Position numbers and translations under genes: made by a program. Below, one piece after another: positions 1 through 12,567 of a stretch of DNA of 64,000 bases. The DNA lies in NCBI GenBank assembly GCA_027625915.1, contig JANTQA010000040.1, positions 186,001 to 250,000 on the forward strand. The letters run 5' to 3'. Position 1 is the stretch's first letter; every line of letters starts with the position of its first letter. Under the pieces are notes generated by a model, which saw only the letters and a program-made list of their open reading frames with translations, ran no database searches and had not been told where the DNA came from. This DNA comes from Anaeramoeba flamelloides. Lineage: Eukaryota > Metamonada > Anaeramoebidae.

Positions 1-407
1 TTATTGTTTAATTATTACAAATCTAACATTTTTAACCATTTCTTTTATCTCAAAATTATGAAATCAACCTCTAAAATTATTAAAAAGCAAACAGAAAAAA
101 AAATAATCAAATATATGAAAATAGTAAAATAAAACCAAAATTTGTAACTTTTTTAAAGTTAACTAGAGTACCAGAAAACGACTTTTTTTTACTTTCAAAA
201 TTTTGATAATGGGGTTGATTTCTTAAAAGGTTGAATATTAGAATTTGAAAGCTGATATTGATAATTTTTTTTTCCAAAATGCATTTGTCTGAAAGATTTT
301 TTACTGATCTGATCAAAAAAAATTGTTCGTTAAATAAAGAGAAATTTTTTAGTTTCTCAACAAATTTTTGATGTTTAACACTATTTTTCATTGACTTTTA
401 TTAAACC

Positions 408-910
408 CCATTCCAAAAATTTGAACACACCCAAAATTAAAAATAGGCAAAAAAAAAAAAAAATCAATTTATTATATTTTTCCAAACCTGATAGAAAACC
501 ACATCTAAGTTACCAATTATTAATTATTTTATAAGTAACCACTTTAATCCAAACAAAAAGTAAAAAAATATAAAAAAAAAAAATTAAAATTAAGTATTCC
601 AAAATAATGAAATGGGCTGAACAAAAAAGGTATTGGTAAATTTGTTAAAATTTCACCAAAAATTATTGATCGATCAAATGATAAGATATAATCGACCATA
701 TATATTTGATTTTTTATTAGACAAACTCAACAGTAGGTATTCTATCAACCATCTAAAAAAAAATTCCATATCTAACAAAAGAGATTACGTAACTGGAAGA
801 AAAAAGGAAATGAAGACCAAAACAAAAAAAGATAAAATAAAAACTAACAAAAAAAAAGAGGTCAAAGCTTCATTTGTCAACTTGAAATTGTGTTGTGATT
901 TCAAAAATTG
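408..910 (+). repeat. Dispersed repeat R1, copy 1
   Basis: This stretch can be aligned by eye along most of its length with 46003-46460. Shared landmarks are a 'ccattccaaaaatttg' start followed by a 'cacacc' element, the phrase 'ttggtaaatttgtt' and then 'gatcaatcaaatgataagata' (one base differs in this copy). The start resembles the ends of Tc1-like transposons, so both copies may be remnants of such an element. That family assignment is inference. Confidence 0.5.
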
Positions 911-1449
911 ATTTCCTAAGGTTAACTAATTTACACTGTTTTATTCAAAATAGTACTTTGACAAAAAAATTTAACGAAAAAAAATTAATACCACACTAGA
1001 TTTTGTAATTAAATCTACAAGTCTCTACTATTATTCTTCACAGACCTAAAAAATTTCTTCTGAATTTTTTCTTTTAAAACAAACTTTAATGCATTAAAAA
1101 ATTGCATGAAGATTTAAAATAATAATAAAAAAAAAAGAAAAAAAAAAGCAAAAATACAATAAACAAAAACAAAGGGAAAAATTAATTTTGTAAGTTCAGA
1201 AAAGGGTTGGGTATCTACACAAAATATGATCTCGGAAAAAACCACTTCAGTCGTGTTTTTGGCATCATTACATACAAAATTAATCTCAAGAAAAATTAAA
1301 AAAAAAAAGAAAAAGAAAGAAAAAAATGTCAGAGAAATCGAAAAATAACAACACTAAAATTATACAAAAAGTATTTTTCTTTTCAGAAAGGAAAGGTGTT
1401 ATTTTGTCCTAGGGTAAGTGATTGTTAAAATTGCATTTAGACGTATTCT

Positions 1450-1450
<1 letters not shown>

Positions 1451-1500
<50 letters not shown>
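1451..1500. repeat. Poly(A) tract, about 50 bases
   Basis: An uninterrupted A run. No coding remnant or target-site duplication was seen next to it. Confidence 0.9.
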
Positions 1501-1505
<5 letters not shown>

Positions 1506-2654
1506 TTCAGAAAAGTCAAAATAAAAAAAAATGAATCAAAATCTTTACAATTTCTTCTTTGATTTACATTATGTCGAAATCTCAATTTTACATAAACCAA
1601 TTGAACAGAAAATCTTGTAATAGTTGTTTCTTATCTTAGTGTCTATTCCAATTCGCATCCAAAAACAATGAAACGAAATTCAACGTTTTTTTGGTAGCAT
1701 TTATATCCATATTACTCTTGCTTTTTCTTTTGGTTTGTTTATTCCTTTAAAAAGCAAACGGAACTTTTCTTGTACCAATATCCTTTACGAAAATGTTTTT
1801 GATAAGACTGGGAGATCTTTTTATGTGGAAAGCAAAGTCTTCACTTAATATCAATTTTTTACTATTCCAATTTTAAATAGTCAATAACCAATTATTTCCT
1901 TCCAAGAATAAACATTTCTAGGTTGAAAATAAAAAAACCTATACCCCATTCCAATATTAAACTAAATTCCATTTATTTTCTGTGTTTGATCCAATTCTTT
2001 GTTTTCTGAACAGTAAAAAATATTTCCTGTTTTTTCATCTGTTTTTGTTTCTCAAAAGTAAAAAAGATTCACCAACACCTTTTTTTGAATAAAGAGATTT
2101 CTCGTACTGAACAGCACTTATTGCCACAATGTGTGTTAGAATTATAGTGATCAAAATAATGCGTGCACAAAGACTATAATACTTGTGTATCAAAATATAA
2201 TCTGTACTTTTATTGTTTACTTCAACCAAGAAAACATCCAATTCAATACTCAGTATTATACCTATGTTCAAATTAATTTTGAAGATAAACCCCTTGATAT
2301 TTTCAGTAATATTTAAATTAGTCAAGGCAATTTGTTGAAATTTTTTAATAGTATCTCTTATTTTTTGAAGTTTTTTGTTTTTTTGATTCATAATTTTTTC
2401 TAAATATTTACTCTATTTTTTGAGATAAATTTTCTAATTTGATCCTTCATTTATAGAATTTCTTTTTAAATAATAGAGCTTTAAGAAACCAAGACCATAT
2501 TTAATTAGGATTTATTATCATTTTCTTTGGTTGGTTGATGGATAGGTCTTACTATATCAAAAAAACACACTTTTTATTTTGAAACACGGATTAAACTTTT
2601 CTGTACAGATTCTTTTGATAACAGTAAGAAATTGGATAATAAAAATGTTTATTC

Positions 2655-2750
2655 TTGTTTTTGATTGACTAAATGGTGTTTTGAACAAGTGTAATTTAAT
2701 TATTCAATATTCTAATAAGTGTATAATTATTATTTTTCGAGTTTATTTCT
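2655..2750 (+). repeat. Dispersed repeat R3, copy 1
   Basis: This stretch aligns by eye with 19005-19110. The shared core is a 'tttgattga' start, then 'ttttgaacaagt' and 'taatttaattattca', ending near 'gagttt'. It is non-coding and of unknown origin. Confidence 0.45.
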
Positions 2751-3099
2751 TAAGGGACTAATCTCTATTAAAATTTTTTACCTGTATTTAATAGAGATTG
2801 AGAACATTTTTTACTAATTATTTCGATTCGAAAGCCCCTTTTATTTTCAATATTATACATATTTATAGATAAGGAATCCTTATTTATAAATTGGTCAAAA
2901 AAAAAAAATAATAGAGACTGGTCCATTAAATAAACGAAATTATTTTTTAATTACAAAACAATATTTTGAATATTTACAATCAGTGAAGATACCCTGAACT
3001 TATTTTTATTTCTGGGCTTTTTTTCAATATTAGAAGTATTTTTTTCCAATTTATTTGTCTTTGATCCTTCCATTTTTAGAATTTCTTATTAAATACTGA

Positions 3100-3330
3100 T
3101 ATATCCAAAAAATTTAAAAAATTTTTTAGTTCAATTTCCCATTTTAGCAAATTAAAACGCTACTTTTTAAAACAGTTTTTGACAAAGAATATTATGAATA
3201 TCAACTAATTTTACAAGGTTTCTTAACATTTAACCAAAATAAATGCTTTTTTCAAAAGCAAAGGATTAAAAATTATTATTGAGATAGGTGAAGTAAAAAT
3301 TTTCAAATATTTATTTGAATTTCACAATAG
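3100..3330 (+). repeat. Dispersed repeat R2, copy 1
   Basis: This stretch aligns by eye with 15020-15260 on the same strand and with 52930-53160 on the opposite strand. Landmarks are 'ttttgacaaagaatatt', 'caactaattttac' and a closing 'atatttatttgaattt'. The copies are diverged, so the family is old. No coding capacity is visible. Confidence 0.45.
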
Positions 3331-4139
3331 TAAAACTTTATGAATCTTAGACCATCAATTTATTATTTTTTTATTGTTCCTATTTTTGATTGATTAAGTG
3401 TCTAGGTCTTCGAGAAAAAAGAAACACGTGTTTTATTTCCCATCATAAATTAAATAATTCATAACGGGTTATTTAGTAAATTCTACTTAATTGAGAAATA
3501 AAAGGGGAATTAATGTTTATATTTCTTGGTAAAAATTACAGCTGTTCCAAGGCTACTGTGAAATTTTATCAATATCAAATTTTGATGTTGATATAGATTT
3601 TTAAATTTAAGAATATAAGAATTAGAAAGCTTATATGGAAAATATTTTTTTCATAAATGAGTTGATATGAAAAATATTCTTCTAATGTGATCAAAAAAAA
3701 TTCATTTTTAAGAGGAAATTTTATATCGTTTCTTAATGAATTTTTAATCTTTTGAGTCATTTTGGGTTCTGAAAATTTATTTTTTGAAAATCAGAAAAAA
3801 TTCTTGAATATTACTTCATTTAGGATTTTTTTTTTTTTCAATATGGGCTTTATTATTCTCATTTTTAACTTTTTAAAAATTTAAATCAACTTCAAAATTT
3901 GATATTGATAAAATTTCACTGTAGCTTTGGATTGACTGTAATAAATTACATTATCAAAATTGTGGATTATCATTTGTTTTTTATGTTTATTTTTTTATTT
4001 TTCTCGATGTGTTTGTTTAAACTTCAAATTCCAAGCCAAAAGTGTATTTTAAAATAGAAACAAGTCAAAGAATAATAAAAAAAAAATATTTTTGATATTT
4101 CAATTCTAAATGTGAAAAATTTTTATCCTTCTTTCCTGA

Positions 4140-4380
4140 ATAAAAAAATTTTTTTATAACATCTATATAATATTTTTTATAACAAAATTCCCTTTTATAT
4201 GAAGTTTTTTTACATATTTTTACAAAAAAATATTCATATAACAGGCTTATAACATGTTACATATTTTATAACAAATATTTATGTTATAAGAGTTGTTATT
4301 ATAAAATTTTATAACTTTAGAAACGTTTATAAGACCTTATAAACACGTTTATACCATGTTCTAAAAAATTTTTTTTATTA
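4140..4380 (+). repeat. Dispersed repeat R6, copy 1 ('ataac' periodic)
   Basis: This A/T-rich stretch has spaced 'ttataac' words and repeats at the right edge of the window (63780-64000). Shared landmarks are 'taacatctatat', 'ataacaaatat', 'atgttataa' and 'acacgttt'. Function is unknown. Confidence 0.45.
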
Positions 4381-5036
4381 GGGTTTTCTAGTTTTTTCTT
4401 TAATTTTAATCTTTTAGGCAGACACAAATTCCAATTTGTAGTCTCTGTTGGTTTGTATTCTCTATTTAGGTATCTCCTCAACTTGATTATTCAATATGGT
4501 GGTTGACCTTACAATTTTAAATTAAAGAAATGTAACAGAATTAAAAAAAAGTGAACACATCAAAATTTCAACCCACATAAAATTCCAAGATTGCTAAGAA
4601 CAAAAAAAGTGAATACACCAGGAAATATTTGATTTTTAAGTGACTATTATCAAAAAAGTACTTGTTTAAAAATTTAAAAAGGGAAAAAGAATTGAAAGTT
4701 GTATCTATGATGTTTCACAATTTTGATCAATTAATAATATAAAGTAAGATCAATTTTGGATAAGTAATCTTCTAACAATGATATATGTCACTTGAATTAA
4801 CAATCTAACTTTTGAAAAATCAGATCTTGGAGTATTTTATCTAACATAACCTCACTTTGAGGTAATTTTCGTTTGTTCAATACAAAAACACACTCTCTTA
4901 TTTAAAATAGTAAAAATTGTTCTTCGTTTAAGATTCCTTCAGCAGAATGAAGTGAAAAAATGAACAAGAACAAAACAATCTGATAACAAAAACATTTTTT
5001 CTCATTTTTATTGTTTTTTCTCAAGCACAAAAAGAA

Positions 5037-6371
5037 ATGGAATTTATTCAAGGAACAAAAAGTCAATACACTGACGGTTTAGTTTCACACTGCACGTATT
5101 TTTCACTCTGCGCAGCCCAAAAGATTCTTGAAGAGCAAGAAATCTTACCCTCGTTGGTGGACAAAATTATCAACAGCGGGCATGATATAACAATTAATAG
5201 GCACACCGAGTTTAATGAAATTTATCATCTGGTACCAAGCTTTCGGAAAAGCATGAAAATCCTTGAAATTAAACAGTACCCATTAGGGAAAATGGTTTCG
5301 ATGATTGATCATTTAGTCTATTTGTCAAAGCAGCACTCTCATATTGTTGCAGTTTTAATTAAGCCACCTGAAACTGTTTGTGTTGGTGTGCAGCAAATAT
5401 TTGAAGGCTATTATTTTTTCAAAATTTTTGATTCCCATCCCCGAAAGCCAATGCTAGACCAGGCTTCTTTTATTACAAGTAATAATAAAAATATGATACG
5501 CAACCATTTGCAAGACCTTTTCCCCATCACACATAGCATCGGTGGGCTTCAGTCCGAAATGATTAATTCTATTGAAGTCAATATTTTAAGGAAAACCTCA
5601 AGTCAAGAATTAAAGGAGCTTGAAGAACAAAACTCTGAAACCAAAGAAGAAACCAAAGAAGAAATCAAAGAAGAAAACAAAGAAGAAAACAAAAATCAAG
5701 AACAAAAGGAAAAGGAAAATGAACAAGAACAAGGACAAAAAGATGAAAAAAAAAATGAACAAGACAACGAACAAAAAGAAGAAGAAGATGAAGAAGAAAA
5801 AAAAAAAAAAGAGGAAGAAAAAACACAAGTTACAAATACCGAAAATTCAGAAATGATGATCGAAAAAAATGAAAATGAAAAAGAAAATGAAAATGAGAAA
5901 AATAAAGAAAAAGAAAATGAAAAAGAAAAAAAAAATGAAAAAGAAAACAAATTTTCAGAAATTGACAATTTAACAATTAAACAATTAGAAAAAGAAATAG
6001 ACAGTTTAACCGAATCAAACACCAAACTAAATCGAAGGAATAACACCCTAAGGAGAGAAATAAACGAAGCAAAAATTGTCAACCAAGATCCACAAAATAA
6101 TGAAACAAAATTATTACAGGATAAATATCAAAGACTTTTAGAAGAAAATCAAATTTTAAAAAGTAAAAAAAGAATTCTGTCACAAAACAGCTCAGGGAAA
6201 TTACAAATTTGCCCAGAATGCAAGAACCAAGTGAAAGGACAGAAATCAAATTTTACTATTTGCCCCCATTGCCAAAATTCTTTCTGTTTTGTATGCAAAA
6301 TGTCGATACAAAAATCTGATTTATGGGATCATTTTGTTGAAGAAAATTCTGAATGTCCGATGTTTGATTAA
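5037..6371 (+). CDS. Putative papain-like protease/deubiquitinase with coiled coil and C-terminal IBR-like zinc domain
   Basis: A single-exon protein of 444 residues, with an ATG after an A-rich leader and a TAA stop. Residues 1-185 are compact and non-repetitive. Cys19 sits in 'GLVSHCTYFSLCAA', and 'FKIFDSHPR' (Asp132, His134) resembles the Asp-x-His pair of herpesvirus-tegument-type deubiquitinases, so a cysteine peptidase fold is plausible but unproven. Residues 190-310 are Lys/Glu repeats, and about 310-390 has heptad-like leucines typical of a coiled coil. The last 55 residues carry CPEC, CPHC and CFVC pairs plus a downstream His and Cys, the spacing of an IBR (in-between-RING) zinc domain. 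A head that removes ubiquitin joined to a ubiquitin-ligase-type zinc domain is an unusual pairing. The IBR-like call is firmer than the protease call. The Glu/Lys repeats create long antisense shadow frames that are not genes. Confidence 0.6.
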   Translation: MEFIQGTKSQYTDGLVSHCTYFSLCAAQKILEEQEILPSLVDKIINSGHDITINRHTEFNEIYHLVPSFRKSMKILEIKQYPLGKMVSMIDHLVYLSKQHSHIVAVLIKPPETVCVGVQQIFEGYYFFKIFDSHPRKPMLDQASFITSNNKNMIRNHLQDLFPITHSIGGLQSEMINSIEVNILRKTSSQELKELEEQNSETKEETKEEIKEENKEENKNQEQKEKENEQEQGQKDEKKNEQDNEQKEEEDEEEKKKKEEEKTQVTNTENSEMMIEKNENEKENENEKNKEKENEKEKKNEKENKFSEIDNLTIKQLEKEIDSLTESNTKLNRRNNTLRREINEAKIVNQDPQNNETKLLQDKYQRLLEENQILKSKKRILSQNSSGKLQICPECKNQVKGQKSNFTICPHCQNSFCFVCKMSIQKSDLWDHFVEENSECPMFD

Positions 6372-7152
6372 GAATTTATCTTGGGTGGGATAATTGATAC
6401 TAAATCAGTTATTTTTTATATTTTACTTTTTATGTTTTTTATTTTTTAATTTATTATTTATAAACCCTTAGAATTTTTTTTTTAATTAGCACTCCCATTG
6501 TTTTTTATTTTAAAGAAAATTCTAAATTGATTAAATAACATCAACACAATTGAAAATTTAAATTGCTCTCAATATTATAAAAAATTTTCAATAAAAATAA
6601 CCAAGTCAAAAAAAAAAAAAAAAAAAAAAAAAAAAGACTTAATTTGAATTTCATTAAGCAGTAATAATAAATAAATAAATAAGGATTATATTACTTTGAA
6701 ATATAAACCCTTTTTTTTTTTAAATAATTTTTTACTTTTACTAAAGATCACAAATTCTTCAAATCAAAAATCTTATGTACATTTATATATTGTTAAATTA
6801 TACTTTGCAAGATTTGTCTACCATTTATTTTTCTTTTCTTATTTACAGATGTTAAAAAATAAAAATCATTGAATTTTATGCAAAACTGAAAAAAAAAACA
6901 GCAGTGGTACACAAAAATACATTATTTTTTTTGTTATTGTTACCATTTTTTTTTATGTTAATAGGGATCATCCACTCTATGATAAAATAATAACAACTTA
7001 ATGAAGAAATTTTCTTTTTATCGATGAGAAAACTATTATCATTTTTTTTTTACATTTTTAATGAAAAACTTTGAGATTTTTATAAATATTAATAAAATCT
7101 TTGATAATTAAAACATTTATTTTTATGGATTTTGTGTATTTGTTTGTGTATT

Positions 7153-7153
<1 letters not shown>

Positions 7154-7246
<93 letters not shown>
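7154..7246. repeat. (TG)n microsatellite, about 46 units
   Basis: An almost perfect TG dinucleotide run of about 92 bases followed by 'agaggaggggg'. A plus-strand frame across it encodes only alternating Cys-Val and is not a gene. Confidence 0.95.
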
Positions 7247-7248
<2 letters not shown>

Positions 7249-7870
7249 AGGAGGGGGTACCTATTTCCCACAGGTGAAGAAAGAAAGAAAGATTGGGTTG
7301 ATGTAGAAGAAATAAATTTCAGATTTTTTCTAATTGATACAATAAATAAAATATATTTTTTATCTTAAAAAAGCTAATAACCAATTCATAATTCTATTAA
7401 AAATAAAAATTTTCAAACAATTAATTTATTGGAAATAATAACAGACTAAAGAAAATAATAAATAATTTTTAATGTAAAATTAACATTTTTGGGTCTGAAA
7501 ATTAGTTTCTGCCATTCTAAATATAGATATATATTAAAATAAAAAAAAGGAAAAAAAAACAAGGTGGAGAGAAAAGGGGTGATATACTGAGAGAGATGAA
7601 GTGGTAGTAATAATCTAATTATGGTATTTTTAATATAAAGATTTGATCTTGATCTATTTTTGAATATTTTTTTATTATTATTATTATTATTATTTCAATT
7701 CATTTTTTCTTTTTCTTGTTTCTGTATGACTAAATTCAACTGAAAAAATTCAACCAAAATTAAAAAAAATTGAGATTATGTCATGTATTTCAAAACCTTT
7801 ACTATTTCTGCAAAAAATCTTTTATTTAAACTTTTTTTTACTTTTAATTCAGTAATAAATTATATTGTAA

Positions 7871-8058
7871 TACAGTAAGTTTCAATTATAAGGCACAAAA
7901 TTTCAAAATAAAATTAGTAAACTAAAAAAATCTCAAATTAAAGTAAATTTTTTCGTATTTTTTTATACACTATTTATTTTACTAGAATGTGAATATTTTA
8001 TCTTAATTTGAGGTTTTTTTGTGCCATAAATCTTGTAAAAAATTCATGTCTTAAAAGC
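7871..8058. mobile_element. Degenerate palindromic MITE (TACAGTCAG family)
   Basis: The left end reads 'acagtaagtttcaattata' then 'aggcacaaa'. The right half has 'cttaatttgagg', 'tgtgcc' and 'gtcttaaaag', the reverse complement of the left half, as in the better-kept copies at 23721-29131 and 43141-44270. It is the most diverged copy seen, so probably the oldest. Confidence 0.6.
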
Positions 8059-8809
8059 AAAAAATGTCCATTTTTTTTTATCATTTTATTTCAATCTCCT
8101 TTCTCAAAAAACCCATCCACAAAAGGTTGACTGAAATCTAAAAATGATGATTATTCAAATCTCGTAAATACTTGGTTCATAACAAGAACTTTTGGATATT
8201 CAAAAAAAGTTAATTTAAAAAAAAGCCAAAAAAAATCACCAATTTTTGTTTTTCGACTTGAACTATTTGATCCTGAAAAAATTTTTTCAAAAAAAAATAT
8301 ATATATTTGCTAAATTTTACCCTTTTTACAAACTTAAATTATAATAAACACGATTAGTTAATAAAATATCTTTGATCAAAAAAATATTTTTAAAGATATT
8401 TAACAATTTAAGTTGAGAAATTCAATTTTCCAGTATTTTTATTTTCAATTTACAAGTAAAATAATAGAAAATTTTTTTTCTTTACATCTAAGAGGTTATT
8501 TTATTATATTTCAAAAGTATTTTAAATATGATGAATATATTTTAAATAATGAATTAATTATTTTGATTATTAAAGATTTTATTCAATTCTTTTGAACTCT
8601 GGAAAAGCCTAGTAAGATTTTTTTTAATTTTAGAAATAACTTAAAAAAATTTATTTAATTTTTCTTTTTATTTCTCATATTTAAAAAAAAAACCTAGGAA
8701 CTTCTGTTACTTGAAAAATACTTCTTTTGGGGTTTCCATGTTTTAAAAAATAGAGTAAACTCGTATCGATTTTACTCAATTTGTTTCAATTAAAAACCAT
8801 AATTATTTT

Positions 8810-9070
8810 TTTTTGAGTTTTCTGTTTATTTGTGAAGTGTTCTAGGGTTTTTTCAGGTTTTCTATTTATTTGGAAAATCAATAGATTTTCGTTAGGTTTT
8901 TTTGAATTTTGGAAAGAAACTGAAAATTTATTCAATTTTCTGTTTATTTCAAAAAGTAAAAAAAACCTAGAACACTTCACAAATAAATAGAAAACTCAAA
9001 AAAAACCTAACGAAAATCTATCAATTTTCTAAATAAATAGAAAACTCAAAAAAACCTAATGAAATTCAAT
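8810..9070. repeat. Fold-back repeat with tandem 'aaataaatagaaaactc' units
   Basis: The left arm, from the 'tgagttttctgtttatttgt' stretch, is the reverse complement of the 8962-9000 stretch containing 'cctagaacacttcac'. Beyond the right arm a unit of about 50 bases, containing 'aaataaatagaaaactc' and 'aaaacctaa', is repeated at least twice more. It is non-coding. Confidence 0.7.
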
Positions 9071-10664
9071 TGCTTTTACTAATAAAACAGAAATCCTAAA
9101 AAAACCTAAGCGCTCTACTGCACTCTAACAGACACTTGAAAGACTCAAAATATTTATCACCAGTTATTTTTTTTTTTTCGTATTTTGATTTTTTTCGATG
9201 ATTAAAGTGTTTTCAAAACTATATGCTATTATCTATTCAAAAAAATACACTAAAGTTGAATTTAAAGAAAATTAATTGTCACATCCATTTAAAAAGTTTA
9301 CTCCAAAATAGACCTTTTTTTATATACGAAAGACTTTTAAAAATCCTAGTACTATTAAAAACAATAAATACAACAGCCTCAATTTTTTTAAGAACAAGAA
9401 TGTTTATTATATTATGAATAAACTCAATTAACAAAGATGAAATGATAATTTAAGTAATAATTTTGTATAACCTTTAATTTTTCAATTTTATTTTTTCAAA
9501 GAGTGTAGGGTTTTAAAATATAAAACAAGTTATGATTCTTTTCCTTTAAAAAAAAAGAGAAATTTGGTGTATTTATAGAAGCTTTCAAATAGAGAAAAAA
9601 AATAAATTATTATTTAAGAAAAAATAAAAAACAAAAAATATTTTTTTTACAAAGTCAATTTAAGAAATTTTAGTGGAATGTCCAAAATATTCACTGTTAA
9701 GAACACATTAGTGATGCAGGTTTTATGGTTGATTGTTTTTAGAATTGGGTGACAAACGGAAATAAAAGGGGAGATAGAGACTAAATGAAAGTTAGACGAT
9801 CTATTTTATCTCTGGGATTTTAAACCAAGTTTTATCTCCAATGATGAAAAGGTAAAATTAAACTTCAATTTTATCGTTAACTCCATTGGGAGAATAAGAT
9901 CCTTTGAAGAGCAAGATCTTTTAAGCCCCAATAAAAAATAGTTAGTCTGTTTAGGTTTGTTTTTATTTGTTTTATTTGTGTAGAAATTTAGATCCCGAGT
10001 CCCAAAAATAAATTGTTTCTCATATTGTTTCATTTGTTCAAAAATAGCCTTTTATAATTCTTCCTTTTGGTTCCCCTTTCAGACTAAAAATTATGATATT
10101 GCTCAAAGTGATAAAATTATATTAATCATTGTTCTTCACACTTCTCGATATAATCTTATATAACTTTCAATAAGTACATTTTTTTCATTCTTCCATGCCA
10201 AACTTGGATTATAACAAAGATGTATTTCAAAATCAAATTAATAAGCACAGATATTCTGTATTTATAAAAAATTAACTTTTAAAATTAAATAAAAAAAATT
10301 CAAAGGTAGTATAAAAAAACACTTAAAAAAATTATTAATTTTTAAAATTAATTATATATTTTTATGGATTTCTTATAATTACAACCAAACGCAAAATTTT
10401 GGAACTTCAATTATACATTGAAAGTATGGAATTTACCGTACCCTTTTGAAAAAATTATAAATAAAAAAAATTCATTTCTTTCCTACTTATTTCAAAAGTT
10501 TTGATCATTTTTTTTTTAAAAGAAAAAAAAAAAAATTCACAATTTGAATACATTTCTTGCTTTTCAAATCAGTATAAAAATGAATTGAAACAATGGTACT
10601 CAAAATCTTGAAACATAGATCATAATTTTTAAATATTTTTTTTCTTCTCTTTTTTTTTCTTTTG

Positions 10665-10692
10665 GATATACATACACATACACACACATACA

Positions 10693-10762
<70 letters not shown>
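10665..10762. repeat. TACA/CATA then TA microsatellite
   Basis: An imperfect 'tacatacatacata' tract runs directly into about 20 TA units. Minus-strand frames across it read only Tyr-Ile or Tyr-Val-Cys-Met repeats and are not genes. Confidence 0.9.
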
Positions 10763-10765
<3 letters not shown>

Positions 10766-11064
10766 TCTCAATTTTCACAATTGAAAGAGTGTTCAATAAA
10801 AAACTATCAAATTTAATTGTCAATATAATAATTTTTTTCAAATCACATTTTTTTTTTTGAAAAATTTTTTTCTGATGGTTATAGAATTTGAGAATAAATT
10901 TAACAGGGTTTGAATTTTTCATTTTGTGTTTTTGTCATTTAATGGAGTTTATCGAAGTTTTAGCATTTTATTGTTGATTGTATTTTAATAAGAATTATTT
11001 TTAATAAAAATAATGAAAATTTTGAAAATAATTTTTAAATTAATGAAAACTACAAACAACGGAG

Positions 11065-12504
11065 TTAATTATTTTTATAAGGAACATAACTTGAATTAAA
11101 TCTTAATTTATTTTTGTTTACATTGTTTATTTTTTTTTCAAAAATAAGTTTTTTTGGTCTTATTTCTTGAATATTTTTAATACTAATTTTATTTTCCACT
11201 GTACTTGTATTTGTTAAATTTGTATTGTTTTTCTTGATTGGTGAAGTATTTCCCCTTTTCCAAGTATTTGGAAGAATTTTTGGAGTTAATGGTTTATTAA
11301 ATTTATTAAAATTATCATCTCGATTCTGGTTCTGTGTTTTTTTCCTACTTTTGTTATAGCTTATTATTGGTTCTGACAATTTTCGAGAAGTTATTCTTCT
11401 TGGTAGATGGTTGTTTTTCTTGTTTTGATTATTATCATTTTGAAAAATACCTTTTCTATTGTTTAATATTGGATCAATATTTTTTTTCTTCCAGTGATTT
11501 GTCTGTTTTTTTCTTAGTAATGGTTTATTAAACTTATTTTTATTAGATGTATTATTACTTTCATGATTAAGATCATCTTTATTATTGCTTTTCAAATCAT
11601 TCGTATGCTTATTCTGAAAATTCTTGTTATGATCGAAATTATTATTAAATTTTTGATTTGTGTTATTCCTTGTATAATTTTGTTGTTTTTGTTGTCTAAA
11701 ACTATTATCAAATCTTGAAATATTAATATTTTTATTACCCCCTTTATCAACCCCCCCTCTTGTTCCCATGCCCATTTCTTTACCTGTGCCTATTTTTTTA
11801 TTATTTTGTTCGTTTTTTAATATTTTCTTTTCATTTTTTGGGGAATGGGTTAATTCTTCCATTTTATTTAAAATATTATCTTTTTTTATCATTAAATTTG
11901 GTTTTGGTTTACTTTTATTATTTTTTGTAATATTATAACTTTGGTTTGTTTTTGATAATTCTAATTTATAAAAATCTGAATTTTCTAAATCATCAATTTT
12001 AAAATCATCAAATACAAATCTCATTGATTTTCGAGTTTCATTACGAATTAAGTTCAGATTTTTTTTACGGGTATTAATATTTGATTGGAAGGTTTTATTG
12101 TTTAAAATATTATTTCGATAATTAAGATAAATTGTATTTTTATTATCAATTCCATTTGTATTGATATTTTTCTTATTACTAACATTAACATGAACTTTTT
12201 CATTTTTATTTTGTTGATTTTTTTTTTTTTGATCTTGTAAGCTTTTTCTTTTAATTTGTTTTTTCCAAATATCCTGAACAATTTTTTGATATTGTTCTTC
12301 TTCATCATCATCCTCTTCGTTTTCTACTTCATGTAATTGTTTTTTAATCAATTCTTCATCATGTGTATTATCAAAAAAAGAAATTTTTCTTTTCGTTAAT
12401 TTTTTCAAATTTTTTATTTTATGAGAAAGTTTTTTATTTTCATTATCACTTTTATTTTCATTTTTGTCCATTTTATTATCTTTATTCTCCTTACTATTAT
12501 TCTG

Positions 12505-12567
<63 letters not shown>

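Larger units (their letters stand above)
1..5036. other. Intergenic, repeat-rich, no gene recognised
   Basis: No open reading frame here resembles a known family or has gene-like composition. The longest minus-strand frame (2035-2391, 118 codons) is Ile/Lys/Asn-rich without a motif. The stretch holds a poly(A) run and several low-identity dispersed repeats that recur elsewhere in the window; these are listed separately. Confidence 0.6.
6372..11064. other. Intergenic, microsatellites and inverted repeats, no gene recognised
   Basis: No frame resembles a protein family. The stretch contains a long TG microsatellite, a degenerate palindromic MITE, a fold-back repeat and a TACA/TA microsatellite, each listed separately. 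The short frames present are products of these repeats. Confidence 0.6.

Noticed and set aside
2035-2391. 118-codon minus-strand frame
   Set aside because: No motif, A/T-biased residues only, and no intron or neighbour support; indistinguishable from chance in this composition.
5610-6082. Antisense and shifted frames across the charged region of the 5037-6371 gene
   Set aside because: Phe/Ser-rich or Lys-rich shadows of the Glu/Lys repeats.
7132-7368. Cys/Val-rich plus-strand frame
   Set aside because: Encoded by the TG microsatellite; no other support.
9806-10033. 75-codon minus-strand frame
   Set aside because: No recognised motif; it overlaps short local inverted repeats and shows no coding-type composition.
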